Part shown: one piece after another, positions 8,550-16,927 of the stretch
How the letters are laid out: each line of letters begins with the position of its first letter
Position numbering within the stretch: the stretch's first letter is position 1
Assembly (NCBI GenBank): GCA_018701215.1
Contig: JABIWH010000032.1
Span: 62,001-126,000 of the forward strand
DNA from: Rhodospirillaceae bacterium
GTDB lineage: Bacteria; Pseudomonadota; Alphaproteobacteria; GCA-2731375
Direction of reading: 5' to 3'
Length of the DNA: 64,000 nucleotides
The notes under the pieces: generated by a model
The model's database searches: none
Told to the model about the DNA's origin: nothing
The model's input: only the letters and a program-made list of their open reading frames with translations
Position numbers and translations under genes: made by a program

Positions 8550-8570
8550 TGATACACTCCCGCTGTATCA
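8550..8570. promoter_or_regulatory. Inverted repeat in the chorismate mutase/metX control region
   Basis: TGATACA-N7-TGTATCA (arms 8550-8556 and 8564-8570) is a perfect 7-bp inverted repeat, about 100 bp upstream of metX and 77 bp upstream of the chorismate mutase start. It may be a protein-binding site or a small RNA hairpin. The binding factor is unknown. Confidence 0.4.
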
Positions 8571-8611
8571 TGGGCAAGTCCAAGAGACGGCAAAATTTCG
8601 CAAAGATTACG

Positions 8612-8640
8612 TTGACAGCACAAGGGGCCCTGCATAGTAC
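8612..8640 (+). promoter_or_regulatory. Putative sigma-70-type promoter of metX-metW
   Basis: A perfect TTGACA at 8612-8617 is followed after 17 nt by TAGTAC at 8635-8640, a weak -10 match. Transcription would start near 8647, leaving a leader of about 23 nt before the metX ATG at 8670. That leader is too short for a riboswitch. Confidence 0.4.
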
Positions 8641-8669
8641 CCAACTATCAGGACAGAGTTTTCAGGATT

Positions 8670-9878
8670 ATGACAATAGCAAAAAAGGCGGCGGATGGCT
8701 CCCCCAAGGTGCCGGAGGACGGTGCGTCCGCTGGCGGCGAGCCGCCCGCGCTGACGCCAACCGAACACGTCTTCGCCATCACCGAGGATCAACCCCTGAC
8801 CCTGGATTCGGGCGGCGCCCTGGCGCCCGTGACGATCGCCTATCAAACGCTTGGTGAATTGAACCGGGACCGCTCCAACGCCATTCTGGTCTGCCATGCC
8901 CTGACCGGTGATCAATACCTGGCCGGCAAAAACCCGGCTACCGGCCGGCCCGGCTGGTGGGAAACCATGGTTGGCCCTGGCAAGACCCTTGATACCAACC
9001 GGTATTTTGTTATTTGCAGCAACGTGTTGGGTGGTTGCATGGGCACCACGGGCCCCAAGGATATCGACCCATCGACGAGCGAGCCATTCGGCCTGAACTT
9101 TCCCGTTATCACCATCGCCGACATGGTGCGGGCGCAAAAACGCCTGATTGACAGCCTGAGTATAGAACAGCTGTTCTGTGTCACGGGGGGGTCCATGGGC
9201 GGCATGCAGGTCTTGCAATGGGCCGCCAATTACCCCGAAGCGGTCTATGTGGCCGCCCCAATCGCCACTGCGGCACGTCATTCGGCCCAGAACATTGGCT
9301 TTCACGAGGTCGGGCGACAGGCCATCATGGCCGATCCGGACTGGCATGGCGGTAACTATTACGCCCACAAGGTGGTACCGAAACGGGGCCTGGCGGTGGC
9401 GCGCATGGCGGCCCATATCACCTATCTCTCGGAAGCGGCCTTGCAGAATAAGTTTGATCGGAACTTGCAGGACCGCGCGGAAGTTTCCTTCGGTTTCGAT
9501 GCTGATTTCCAGGTGGAAAGCTATTTGCGTCACCAAGGCTCCACATTTGTCGACCGGTTTGATGCCAATTCCTATCTCTATATTACCCGGGCCATGGACT
9601 ATTTTGACATGGCGGCGGAATACGGCGGCGTCCTGGCGAACGCCTTCCGCACGACCAGTACGGAGTTCTGCATCGTCTCTTTCACCTCCGATTGGCTGTA
9701 CCCGACGGCGGAGAACAAGGCCATTGTGCGAGCCTTGAACGCCGCCGCCGCGCGGGTGTCCTTCGTAGAAGTGGAAAGTGACAAGGGTCACGACGCGTTT
9801 CTGCTGGACGAGCCCGAGATGTTCACCACTTTGGGCGGCTTCCTGCAAGCGGCGGCGATCCGCCGGGGACTGGCCTGA
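8670..9878 (+). CDS. metX: Homoserine O-acetyltransferase
   Basis: 402 aa alpha/beta-hydrolase. The nucleophile is in VTGGSMGGMQVLQW (about residue 175), the Asp in FTSDWLYPT (about 343) and the His in ESDKGHDAFLLD (about 376); the early VCHALTGDQ segment builds the oxyanion site. It activates homoserine with acetyl-CoA (or succinyl-CoA in some members; the sequence alone does not decide) for methionine synthesis. A basic, low-complexity tail of about 25 residues precedes the domain. metW follows with a 2-nt gap, the standard alphaproteobacterial metX-metW operon. Confidence 0.94.
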   Translation: MTIAKKAADGSPKVPEDGASAGGEPPALTPTEHVFAITEDQPLTLDSGGALAPVTIAYQTLGELNRDRSNAILVCHALTGDQYLAGKNPATGRPGWWETMVGPGKTLDTNRYFVICSNVLGGCMGTTGPKDIDPSTSEPFGLNFPVITIADMVRAQKRLIDSLSIEQLFCVTGGSMGGMQVLQWAANYPEAVYVAAPIATAARHSAQNIGFHEVGRQAIMADPDWHGGNYYAHKVVPKRGLAVARMAAHITYLSEAALQNKFDRNLQDRAEVSFGFDADFQVESYLRHQGSTFVDRFDANSYLYITRAMDYFDMAAEYGGVLANAFRTTSTEFCIVSFTSDWLYPTAENKAIVRALNAAAARVSFVEVESDKGHDAFLLDEPEMFTTLGGFLQAAAIRRGLA

Positions 9879-9880
9879 GC

Positions 9881-10546
9881 ATGAGCGAGATTGCGGATAG
9901 ACGTTCGGGGCTTGCGGGTACGGCGCGGCACGATCGCCGGGTCGTCTTCCGGCCGGATTTTCCGGTCCTGGCGCATATGATACTGCCTGGCGCACGGGTC
10001 CTGGATATCGGCTGCGGCGAGGGCGATCTGCTGCATTTTCTGCAGCGGGAACGGAGCATTGACGGCCGCGGCATGGAGTTGAGCCAGGACGGTGTCAACG
10101 CTTCCGTCAGCCGGGGCCTGTCGGTGGTACAGGGCGATGCGGATACGGATCTGATCGACTATCCCAACGGCGCCTTTGACGTGGTGATCTTGAGCCAGAG
10201 CCTGCAAGTGCTGCATTACCCCCGCCTGGTGTTGGAGCAGATGCTGCGCATTGGCAGCCAGGCCATCGTTTCCTTCCCCAATTTTGGCTATTGGCGGGTG
10301 CGCTGGGACCTGTTGTTGCGTGGCCGCATGCCCTTAACCTCGGACCTGCCGGTGCCCTGGTATGATACCGTCAATATCCATCTGTGCACGATCCTGGATT
10401 TCATGGAGCTGTGCGAGGATATGAACCTGAACATCGAACAGGGCCTGACCCTTGACCGCAAAGGCAACGCCAAAACCATCGGCAAGGCGTCGGGCCGGGC
10501 CAATCTTCTCGGCGAACAAGGCGTGTTCTTGCTGGAAAAGCGGTAA
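9881..10546 (+). CDS. metW: Methionine biosynthesis protein MetW
   Basis: 221 aa class I methyltransferase-like protein. The SAM-binding motif is RVLDIGCGEGDLLHFL (about residues 38-53), followed by GMELSQDGV and the MetW-typical VILSQSLQVLHYPRLVLEQM, FPNFGYWRVR and PVPWYDTVNIHLCTI. MetW works with MetX in the acylation step of methionine synthesis; its exact biochemical role is not fully defined. It starts 2 nt after metX and is convergent with the oxidoreductase at 10555, 8 nt away, with no clear terminator between them. Confidence 0.93.
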   Translation: MSEIADRRSGLAGTARHDRRVVFRPDFPVLAHMILPGARVLDIGCGEGDLLHFLQRERSIDGRGMELSQDGVNASVSRGLSVVQGDADTDLIDYPNGAFDVVILSQSLQVLHYPRLVLEQMLRIGSQAIVSFPNFGYWRVRWDLLLRGRMPLTSDLPVPWYDTVNIHLCTILDFMELCEDMNLNIEQGLTLDRKGNAKTIGKASGRANLLGEQGVFLLEKR

Positions 10547-10554
10547 AGCCAGAT

Positions 10555-11622
10555 CTATCCCCGCATTGCCGGCATCACCTCCTGCTCCAGCATTGTCAAT
10601 GACCGCGCCGCGTTGGTATCGCCCGATGTTCCCAGACGGCCGCCGATAATGACTTTGTCCAGGCCCAGGGCGGCCAAGGCGGTCAAGCGTTCAATAACTG
10701 CCTGCGGCCCGCCGACAATCGCGAAATGGTCGATAAAATCGTCGGTCAAGGTGCCGGCCTGGCGCGAGTCCCCCCGCGTGTGCTTGTTCATGTCATAGGC
10801 GGCAACCAGGGTATGCAGGGCGGCCTTCGCGGCCTCTGACCACGGCCCCATGGTGCGGCCATGCATGACATTGAAGCGGGCAAAGGTGGTCAGGCCGCCA
10901 CGCACCAGATTGCGCGCCGCGGCGATCTCATCATGGCAGGCCAGGTTGATGTAGGCGCCAAAGGCCACACCGTCAGGGTCCAGACCGGCGGCCCGCCGCG
11001 CCGCCCGTGCCGTTTCAATGCCCCAGGCCAGACGGTCCACGTCGGCGCCCAGGGTGAACATTACCCGCTCGGCCAGGCAGGCGCCAATACCGATTACCCG
11101 GGGGCCGGTCGCCGCCACCTCGACCGGAACCTTTTGCGTGCCCGCCATCCAGGCGATACGGCTTTCCGCGGGTGCATCAGCCAGATGCAGTTCCGACATG
11201 GGCGGCGCGATATCCAGGGAAATATCGACCTCGTCAAAGGGCACCGCCTCGCCCCTAAGATAGCTCTGTAGATGGCGCACATAGGTTTCGAAATGCGCCA
11301 CTTTGCCCGGTGCCCGGCCCAGGTGCGCAAGCGCTGAATCGCCCCGCCCAATGCCCAACACCGCCCGGCCATCGGCCACGCGGTTGACGGAGGCGATGGC
11401 GGTGGCGGTGGCCGCGGCCTGCCGGGTCACGGAATTTGTCACCGCCGTGGCCAGGCCGATGCGCTCGGTCACCGTGGCCGCCATGGCCAGCGAGACATAC
11501 GGATCGCCGGAAAGATTCTGCGAATCCACCACCGCCAAACCGTCCCAGCCCTTGTCCTCGACCTCCCGTGCCAGTTTCATGATGCCCCGAGGCGAGGCCG
11601 CGCCCGTTGTCCAGATTTCCAT
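10555..11622 (-). CDS. Luciferase-like (LLM class) flavin/F420-dependent oxidoreductase
   Basis: 355 aa TIM-barrel of the bacterial-luciferase superfamily. It opens MEIWTTGAASPRGIMKLA and has the typical RIGLATAVTNSVTR (about residue 60) and GRAVLGIGRGDSALAHLG (about 87) strands. Such enzymes use reduced FMN or coenzyme F420; the 5,10-methylene-tetrahydromethanopterin-reductase-like subgroup seems closest. A GAGGAGG box precedes the ATG. The gene stands alone, convergent with metW and divergent from the GFA gene. Substrate unknown. Confidence 0.85.
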   Translation of the reverse strand: MEIWTTGAASPRGIMKLAREVEDKGWDGLAVVDSQNLSGDPYVSLAMAATVTERIGLATAVTNSVTRQAAATATAIASVNRVADGRAVLGIGRGDSALAHLGRAPGKVAHFETYVRHLQSYLRGEAVPFDEVDISLDIAPPMSELHLADAPAESRIAWMAGTQKVPVEVAATGPRVIGIGACLAERVMFTLGADVDRLAWGIETARAARRAAGLDPDGVAFGAYINLACHDEIAAARNLVRGGLTTFARFNVMHGRTMGPWSEAAKAALHTLVAAYDMNKHTRGDSRQAGTLTDDFIDHFAIVGGPQAVIERLTALAALGLDKVIIGGRLGTSGDTNAARSLTMLEQEVMPAMRG

Positions 11623-11724
11623 GTTCCACCCTCCTCTTTTACCGTCGCTCTGTTAGCGTTACCCTTTGCCCCTATCATAGCGACATTCTCGCACTGGCAC
11701 TAAAAGAACGGGAGATTTCATACC

Positions 11725-12090
11725 ATGCAAACCTATCAAGGCCGGTGCCATTGCGGCGCCGTGCGGTTCGAAGTTGATACGGTGCTGGACAAGGCTGGGA
11801 TGTGCAACTGTTCCATCTGCATTCGGCGCAATGCGGTCATGCACCGTGTAGAGTTGGAAAATCTGCGAATTCTCCAAGGCGAGGATGCCTTGCAGCTGTA
11901 CCAATTCAATACCAAGACGGCGAAGCACTATTTCTGCAAGACCTGCGGCATCTATCCCTTTCACCGGCCCAGGGTGGCACCTGACATGGTCACCGTGAAT
12001 ATTTTCTGTCTCGAAGGCGTGGACAGAAATACCCTGGCGGAGATGGAGATCAGCGAATTCGATGGCCAAGCCTTTTCCACGGTCGGCTGA
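11725..12090 (+). CDS. GFA (CENP-V/glutathione-dependent formaldehyde-activating) family protein
   Basis: 121 aa, close to the family's minimum length. Zinc-binding cysteines appear as RCHCGAVRFEV (about residues 7-17), MCNCSICIRR (about 30) and YFCKTCGIYPF (about 75), matching the GFA fold. The founding member was proposed to combine formaldehyde with glutathione, but most homologues lack a proven function. A GGGAGA box lies before the ATG. It ends 23 nt before the acyl-CoA ligase gene and may be the first gene of that operon. Confidence 0.9.
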   Translation: MQTYQGRCHCGAVRFEVDTVLDKAGMCNCSICIRRNAVMHRVELENLRILQGEDALQLYQFNTKTAKHYFCKTCGIYPFHRPRVAPDMVTVNIFCLEGVDRNTLAEMEISEFDGQAFSTVG

Positions 12091-12113
12091 GCTGTAGTCA
12101 AGAGGTCGCGGAT

Positions 12114-13694
12114 ATGAGTACAGACAAGATGCAGATGCGCCTGACCTTGATGGTTGAGCGCGCGGCGCAGGTGAACGGCAAGGGTCTGGCGACCGACTTC
12201 GCCGGGCGTCGGCATAGCTGGGCGCAACTGGCGGACCGCGTGGCGCGGCTGGCGGGCGGCTTGCGTTCGCTTGGCGTCAAGGACGGCGACCGGGTGGCGA
12301 TCCTGGCCCTGAACTCCGACCGATATCTGGAATTTCTGTTTGCCGTGCCCTGGGCCGGTGCTGTCTTCGTGCCGGTCAATACGCGCCTGGCGCCGCCGGA
12401 AATCGCCTATTGGTTAAACGATTCCGGCAGCGAATTCCTCTTTGTCGACGATACATTCGTGCCCATGCTCGAAGCCCTGGACGGAAAAATGGCGAGCGTG
12501 CGCCAGGTGGTCTATCTGGGTGATGACGCGGCACCAAACGGCCTGCACGATTATGAAAGCCTGATCGAGGGCCAGCCCCCGATCCCGGATGCGGGCCGCC
12601 GGGGCGACGATCTGGCGGGGTTGTTTTATACCGGCGGCACCACCGGCGTCTCCAAGGGTGTGATGATGAGCCAGACCAATCTGGTCATGAATGCCCTCAA
12701 CGTCACGCCGATCTTTGGCATCGATCGCTGGACCAACTGGCTGCACGCCGCCCCGATGTTCCACATGGCCGACGGCGCCGGCGCCTTTGCCGTGGCCATG
12801 GCGGCGGGCAGCCATTGTTTCATTCCCGGCTTCGAGCCGACGGCGGCCATGGCGGCGATCCAGCAATACCGGCCCAACCACTCGGTCCTGGTGCCAACCA
12901 TGGTCAACATGATCGTCAATCACCCCGCTGTCGGCGACTACGACATCTCCTCTCTGAAGCATGTGCTCTATGGCGCGGCGCCCATGCCGGCGCCGGTGCT
13001 GGAACGGGCCCTGCAATTGATGCCCGGCATCAGTTTTATTCACGGCTATGGTCAGACGGAAGCGGCGCCGTTTCTCTCCGCCCTCGACCCCCGGCATCTC
13101 GACGAACCCGGCGCGCCGACCGAAAGGCGCAATTCCATCGGCCATTCCGGCGGCGCGATCGAGGTTCGCGTGCTGGACGAGAATGATCTGGAAGTACCTG
13201 CCAACACCGTGGGCGAAATTTGTGCCCGCGGCATGAACGTCATGCGGGGTTATTGGAATAAGCCGGAATTGTCGGCGGAAACCCTGCGCAATGGGTGGCT
13301 GCACACGGGCGATGGCGGCTATATGGACGAGGACGGTTTTTTATATATTGTCGACCGGGTCAAGGACATGATCATCTCGGGCGGCGAAAACGTCTATTCG
13401 GCGGAGGTGGAAAACGCCATGCATCAGCACGAGGCGGTGGCCGAATGCGCCGTGATCGGTATTCCCGATGAAACATGGGGCGAGCGGGTGCACGCCGTCG
13501 TGCGCCTGATGGAGCCGGGCACGGTATCAGCGGAGACGTTGATCGCCTTCTGCCACGGCCTGATTGCCAACTACAAATGCCCGCGCAGTATCGAGTTCGT
13601 GGAGGAGCCATTGCCGCTTTCAGGCGCCGGCAAGATCCTCAAGACCGAGCTGCGCAAACCCTTTTGGAAAGGGCATGATAAAGGCGTGAACTAG
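12114..13694 (+). CDS. AMP-forming acyl-CoA synthetase (class I adenylate-forming)
   Basis: 526 aa. The P-loop-like motif LFYTGGTTGVSKGVMMS (about residues 171-187), HGYGQTEAAP (A5, about 310), LHTGDGGYMDEDGFLYIVDR (A7-A8, about 396) and the C-terminal catalytic Lys in SGAGKILKTELR (about 507) are all present. It should activate a carboxylic acid with ATP and load it on CoA. Fatty acids or aryl/branched acids are possible. An AGAGG box supports the start. The hydratase-like and acyl-CoA dehydrogenase genes follow within 30 nt each, making a short acyl-CoA oxidation module. Confidence 0.92.
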   Translation: MSTDKMQMRLTLMVERAAQVNGKGLATDFAGRRHSWAQLADRVARLAGGLRSLGVKDGDRVAILALNSDRYLEFLFAVPWAGAVFVPVNTRLAPPEIAYWLNDSGSEFLFVDDTFVPMLEALDGKMASVRQVVYLGDDAAPNGLHDYESLIEGQPPIPDAGRRGDDLAGLFYTGGTTGVSKGVMMSQTNLVMNALNVTPIFGIDRWTNWLHAAPMFHMADGAGAFAVAMAAGSHCFIPGFEPTAAMAAIQQYRPNHSVLVPTMVNMIVNHPAVGDYDISSLKHVLYGAAPMPAPVLERALQLMPGISFIHGYGQTEAAPFLSALDPRHLDEPGAPTERRNSIGHSGGAIEVRVLDENDLEVPANTVGEICARGMNVMRGYWNKPELSAETLRNGWLHTGDGGYMDEDGFLYIVDRVKDMIISGGENVYSAEVENAMHQHEAVAECAVIGIPDETWGERVHAVVRLMEPGTVSAETLIAFCHGLIANYKCPRSIEFVEEPLPLSGAGKILKTELRKPFWKGHDKGVN

Positions 13695-13720
13695 AAACTT
13701 GAAATACGGAGGAAATAGCC

Positions 13721-14584
13721 ATGACCAATATCGACATCGATGCGCTGCGCCAGCATATCGGCACCATGCAGGTGGAGGAGGATGTCGCCACGGCGGCCCC
13801 ACCGCACGGGATGATCATGACATTTGACCGGGACGAAGAACCGCCCAAGGAAGGCGAGGCGATCGCGCCGGGTTGGCACCGCTGCTATTTCCTGCCGATG
13901 TCGCGACCCAGCCGCCTCGGCGCCGACGGCCTGCCGCTCGACAGTGGCGTGATGCCGGCGATGCCTTTGCCGCGGCGCATGTTCGCCGGTACCAAGACCA
14001 CCTTTCACAAGCCGATCCGGGTCGGCGACAAACTGACCCGCGAGACCGAGCTGGCTGACATTCAGCTGCGCGAGGGCAGCACCGGCGTGCTGATCTTCAC
14101 CAACGTCGTGGCGCGCATCATCGGCCCTGATGGGTTGGCCCTGGAGGAGGAGGCGCGTACCGCTTTCCGCGACGAGGTCAAGCCAGGCGAGAAAAGCGGC
14201 ATCCCAAAGCGCGAGACGCCGCCCAGCGGCACGCCGTGGGAACGCACGATAACCGCTGACCCGGTATCGCTGTTTCGCTATTCGGCGTTGACCTTCAATC
14301 CGCACCGCATTCACTACGACCGCCCCTATGCCATGGAGGTCGAGGGCTATCCGGGTCTGGTGATCCACGGGCCCTATTCATCGCAATGTCTGCTCGATCT
14401 GGCGCGCGACAATAGCGGCGGCAGGGCCATCAAGACCTATGAGATGCGGGCGCGGGCGCCATTGTTCGACACCGCGCCGTTTAAGGTTGTTGGCCGGCCA
14501 ACTGCTGACGGCAATGGTTGCGAGCTGTGGGCGCTGACCCCCGAAGGCACCACCGGCATGACCGCAACGGCGACTTTCGCCTAA
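13721..14584 (+). CDS. MaoC-like / mesaconyl-C4-CoA-type hydratase (FAS1-like dehydratase)
   Basis: 287 aa with two hot-dog repeats. The N-terminal one carries MPLPRRMFAGTKTTFHKPIRVGDKLTRE in pieces around residues 87-112; the C-terminal one carries FRYSALTFNPHRIHYDRPY (about 185-203) and GLVIHGPYSSQCLLDL, the MaoC hydratase active-site region (Asn/Asp-His pair). The domain order matches the 3-methylfumaryl-/mesaconyl-C4-CoA hydratase group. It probably hydrates an enoyl-CoA made by the next gene's dehydrogenase. A GGAGG box lies 8 nt upstream. The true substrate is unknown. Confidence 0.82.
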   Translation: MTNIDIDALRQHIGTMQVEEDVATAAPPHGMIMTFDRDEEPPKEGEAIAPGWHRCYFLPMSRPSRLGADGLPLDSGVMPAMPLPRRMFAGTKTTFHKPIRVGDKLTRETELADIQLREGSTGVLIFTNVVARIIGPDGLALEEEARTAFRDEVKPGEKSGIPKRETPPSGTPWERTITADPVSLFRYSALTFNPHRIHYDRPYAMEVEGYPGLVIHGPYSSQCLLDLARDNSGGRAIKTYEMRARAPLFDTAPFKVVGRPTADGNGCELWALTPEGTTGMTATATFA

Positions 14585-14604
14585 GGAGCCTTGGAGGAAG
14601 CACC

Positions 14605-15774
14605 ATGTATGACGCCAGTTTTACCTTCACCCCAGATCAGCGGGCGATCCGCGACGCGGTGCAGAAAATCTGTGACAAATTCGGCGAGCAATACTGGATG
14701 GACGCGGAGCGCGAGCACCGCTTCCCCGATGAATTCGTCCGCGAGATGGCGGACAACGGCTGGCTCGGCATCGCCATGCCCGTGGAATACGGCGGCGGTG
14801 GGCTGGGTATTACCGAGGCCGCGATCATGATGCAGACGGTCGGCCAGCACGGCGGGGCCGCCACCTCGTCGATCAACGTCAATGTGTTCGGTCTAAATCC
14901 CGTGGTGCGTCACGGCACGGACGAACAAAAACGGCGCTGGCTGCCGCCGATGATCCAGGGCAAGGACCGGGCCGCGTTCGGCGTCACCGAGCCCAACGCG
15001 GGTCTCGACACTTCGCGCATCGAAACCCGCGCGGTACGGGACGGCGATCATTACGTCGTCAATGGCCGCAAGATGTTCACCACCACCGCGCAAAGCGCCA
15101 ACAAATTCATGCTGATCACCCGCACCACACCGCGCGAGGAATGCGAGAAGGCCCTGGATGGCCTAACCTTGTTCTATACCGACTTCGACCGCAGCTGCAT
15201 CGAGGCCCGGCAGATCGAAAAATTCGTGCGCCATGCGGTCGATATCAATGCGGTCTTCATCGACAACCTGAAAGTCCCGGTGGAGGACCGCATTGGCGAG
15301 GAAGGCCGCGGGTTCTATTACCTGTTGGACGGGCTAAACCCGGAACGCATCCTGATCGGCGCCGAGCATGTGGAAAAAGGCCGCGTCGTATTGAACAAGG
15401 CGGCCGAATACGCCAAGGAACGCATCGTTTTCGACCGGCCGATCGGCCAGAACCAGGCAATCGCCCACCCCTTGGCGGAATCATGGATGGAACTGGAAGC
15501 CGCCAACCTGATGCTGTTCAAGGCCGCCGCGCTATATGACCGAGGCGAACCCTGCGGCCCGGAAGCCAATGCCGGCAAGTATCTGGCGGCGGAGGCCTCG
15601 TTCAAGGCAGCCTCCAATGCGATGCTGACCCTGGGCGGTTACAGCGTCTCCAGCGAATTCATTGTCGAGCGCTTTTACCGCGAGGCGATTATCGGCCGCA
15701 TCGCGCCGGTCAGCCTGCACATGATCAAGAACTATGTCGCCTCCAACGTGCTCGGCCTGCCAAAGAGCTATTAG
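14605..15774 (+). CDS. Acyl-CoA dehydrogenase
   Basis: 389 aa from the ATG at 14605, which has a GGAGGAAG box; the open frame reaches back to 14518 inside the preceding gene. FAD and substrate motifs are AAFGVTEPNAGLDTSR (about residues 124-139), VNGRKMFTTTAQSAN (about 152) and the C-terminal VERFYREAIIGRIAPVS (about 355), where the Glu of YREAI is at the usual catalytic-base position. It introduces the alpha-beta double bond into an acyl-CoA and passes electrons to ETF. Last gene of the ligase-hydratase-dehydrogenase module, followed by a hairpin at 15858. Confidence 0.93.
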   Translation: MYDASFTFTPDQRAIRDAVQKICDKFGEQYWMDAEREHRFPDEFVREMADNGWLGIAMPVEYGGGGLGITEAAIMMQTVGQHGGAATSSINVNVFGLNPVVRHGTDEQKRRWLPPMIQGKDRAAFGVTEPNAGLDTSRIETRAVRDGDHYVVNGRKMFTTTAQSANKFMLITRTTPREECEKALDGLTLFYTDFDRSCIEARQIEKFVRHAVDINAVFIDNLKVPVEDRIGEEGRGFYYLLDGLNPERILIGAEHVEKGRVVLNKAAEYAKERIVFDRPIGQNQAIAHPLAESWMELEAANLMLFKAAALYDRGEPCGPEANAGKYLAAEASFKAASNAMLTLGGYSVSSEFIVERFYREAIIGRIAPVSLHMIKNYVASNVLGLPKSY

Positions 15775-15857
15775 CGCGATTCCGATCCGATGTGAATCGC
15801 CCAAGCGCCCCGGGCGGTTCTAGTTGATTGGAAAAATGGCTCTCTTCTTAAGAGTCG

Positions 15858-15882
15858 GAGTATTTCCTATTCGGAAATACTC
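15858..15882. terminator. Hairpin between convergent genes, candidate bidirectional terminator
   Basis: GAGTATTTCC-TATTC-GGAAATACTC is a perfect 10-bp stem with a 5-nt loop, 84 nt after the acyl-CoA dehydrogenase stop and 26 nt before the end of the LysR gene. There is no long T-tract on either side, so termination is plausible but unproven. A smaller CTCTT/AAGAG stem precedes it. Confidence 0.45.
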
Positions 15883-15907
15883 TAGGCGCTCTATCCGGCT
15901 TTCGCCG

Positions 15908-16822
15908 CTACTGGGGCAAGGTATCCCCGGAGCCGCAGAAGTCCGCCGCTGCTGTTTTGAACGCGGTTGCCAGGGCCCGGACGCCGGCACCTGATGCGGT
16001 CGTGGCAGCGGTTACCAGTTGCAGATGAGCAGTGCGTTGCGGTCGATTTCGCAAGTTTAGAGGCTTGAGCAGGCCGGAGTGTAAGTCGGAAATAATCTTT
16101 GGCAGCGGCAACCAGGCAAAACCGGATCCCGATCTGATCGCGTCCAGCGAGCCCAAAGGACTGGAAAACGTCCATCGCTGCTCTGACCCGAGCCATCCAG
16201 AGTCGAAATCCTGACTGCCTGAATCCCGCAAAACCATCTGTCGATGCTGACGCAAGTCCTCCTCATCCAGTGGCCGGTCGTAATGGTGTAGCGGATGATC
16301 CTTGTGTGCCACCGGAATGAATTCGATGTCGAAAAGTGCTGTTCCCTGAAATCCGGCGGGCACGCTTCCCGACAGCGCCATCTCGACTTTTCCCTCTACC
16401 AAGGCTTCTAGTGTGCCGGACAACGCGGTTTCAAACACCCCGACCCGCGTATTTGGCGCAACCTGGGCAAATCGATTAAGGGCATCAATGACGAAGTCGT
16501 TTGGAACGATCACATCGACCGCGACGGTCAATTGGACCTCGAACCCGTTGGCGATCGCTTTTGCGGTGTTTTCAAGCGCCTGCGCATCGCTTAACAGGCG
16601 ATCCGCGCGCCGCAAGAGGGCCCGCCCATCATCCGTCAAAACCGCCCGGCGTCCTTCTATTCGAAAAATCGATACTTGCAGGCGTTCCGACAGCTCCTTG
16701 ACCGCATGGCTGATGGATGACTGGCTCTTGTTAAGAGCCTTTGCCGCCTGGGCAAAGCCGCCTTCGTCCACAACCGATTTTGCGCAGCGCCAATGTTCCA
16801 ATGTCGTCAGAAGGCGGTCCAT
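15908..16822 (-). CDS. LysR-family transcriptional regulator
   Basis: 304 aa. The N-terminal winged helix-turn-helix has the LysR pattern FAQAAKALNKSQSSISHAVKELSERLQVSIF (split here: GGFAQAAKALNKSQSS then ISHAVKELSERL, about residues 22-50). The effector-binding PBP2-like domain follows from about residue 90. It is divergent from the azoreductase gene with a 105-bp gap containing a 12-bp palindrome and a T-N11-A site, the classic arrangement for a LysR regulator of its divergent neighbour. The effector is unknown; a quinone, azo compound or oxidant would fit the target enzyme (inference). Confidence 0.93.
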   Translation of the reverse strand: MDRLLTTLEHWRCAKSVVDEGGFAQAAKALNKSQSSISHAVKELSERLQVSIFRIEGRRAVLTDDGRALLRRADRLLSDAQALENTAKAIANGFEVQLTVAVDVIVPNDFVIDALNRFAQVAPNTRVGVFETALSGTLEALVEGKVEMALSGSVPAGFQGTALFDIEFIPVAHKDHPLHHYDRPLDEEDLRQHRQMVLRDSGSQDFDSGWLGSEQRWTFSSPLGSLDAIRSGSGFAWLPLPKIISDLHSGLLKPLNLRNRPQRTAHLQLVTAATTASGAGVRALATAFKTAAADFCGSGDTLPQ

Positions 16823-16843
16823 CCAACATTTATATCAAATTTA

Positions 16844-16856
16844 TTGATTATAATCA
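16844..16856. promoter_or_regulatory. LysR-type box between the regulator and azoR
   Basis: TGATTATAATCA at 16845-16856 is a perfect 12-bp palindrome, and T16844 to A16856 gives the T-N11-A spacing typical of LysR sites. It lies 22 bp upstream of the lysR start and 72 bp upstream of azoR, in an AT-rich gap that also holds further partly symmetric sequence (around 16858-16891). Confidence 0.55.
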
Positions 16857-16927
16857 TCGAATTTTTGCAATTTTTGTTCTTGAAAATCGAACTATATGTT
16901 TGAGCAGAGACAATGAAAGGAATAATC

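Noticed and set aside
8474..8669. SAM riboswitch upstream of metX
   Set aside because: No SAM-II or SAM-like core is visible and the leader after the likely promoter is only about 23 nt.
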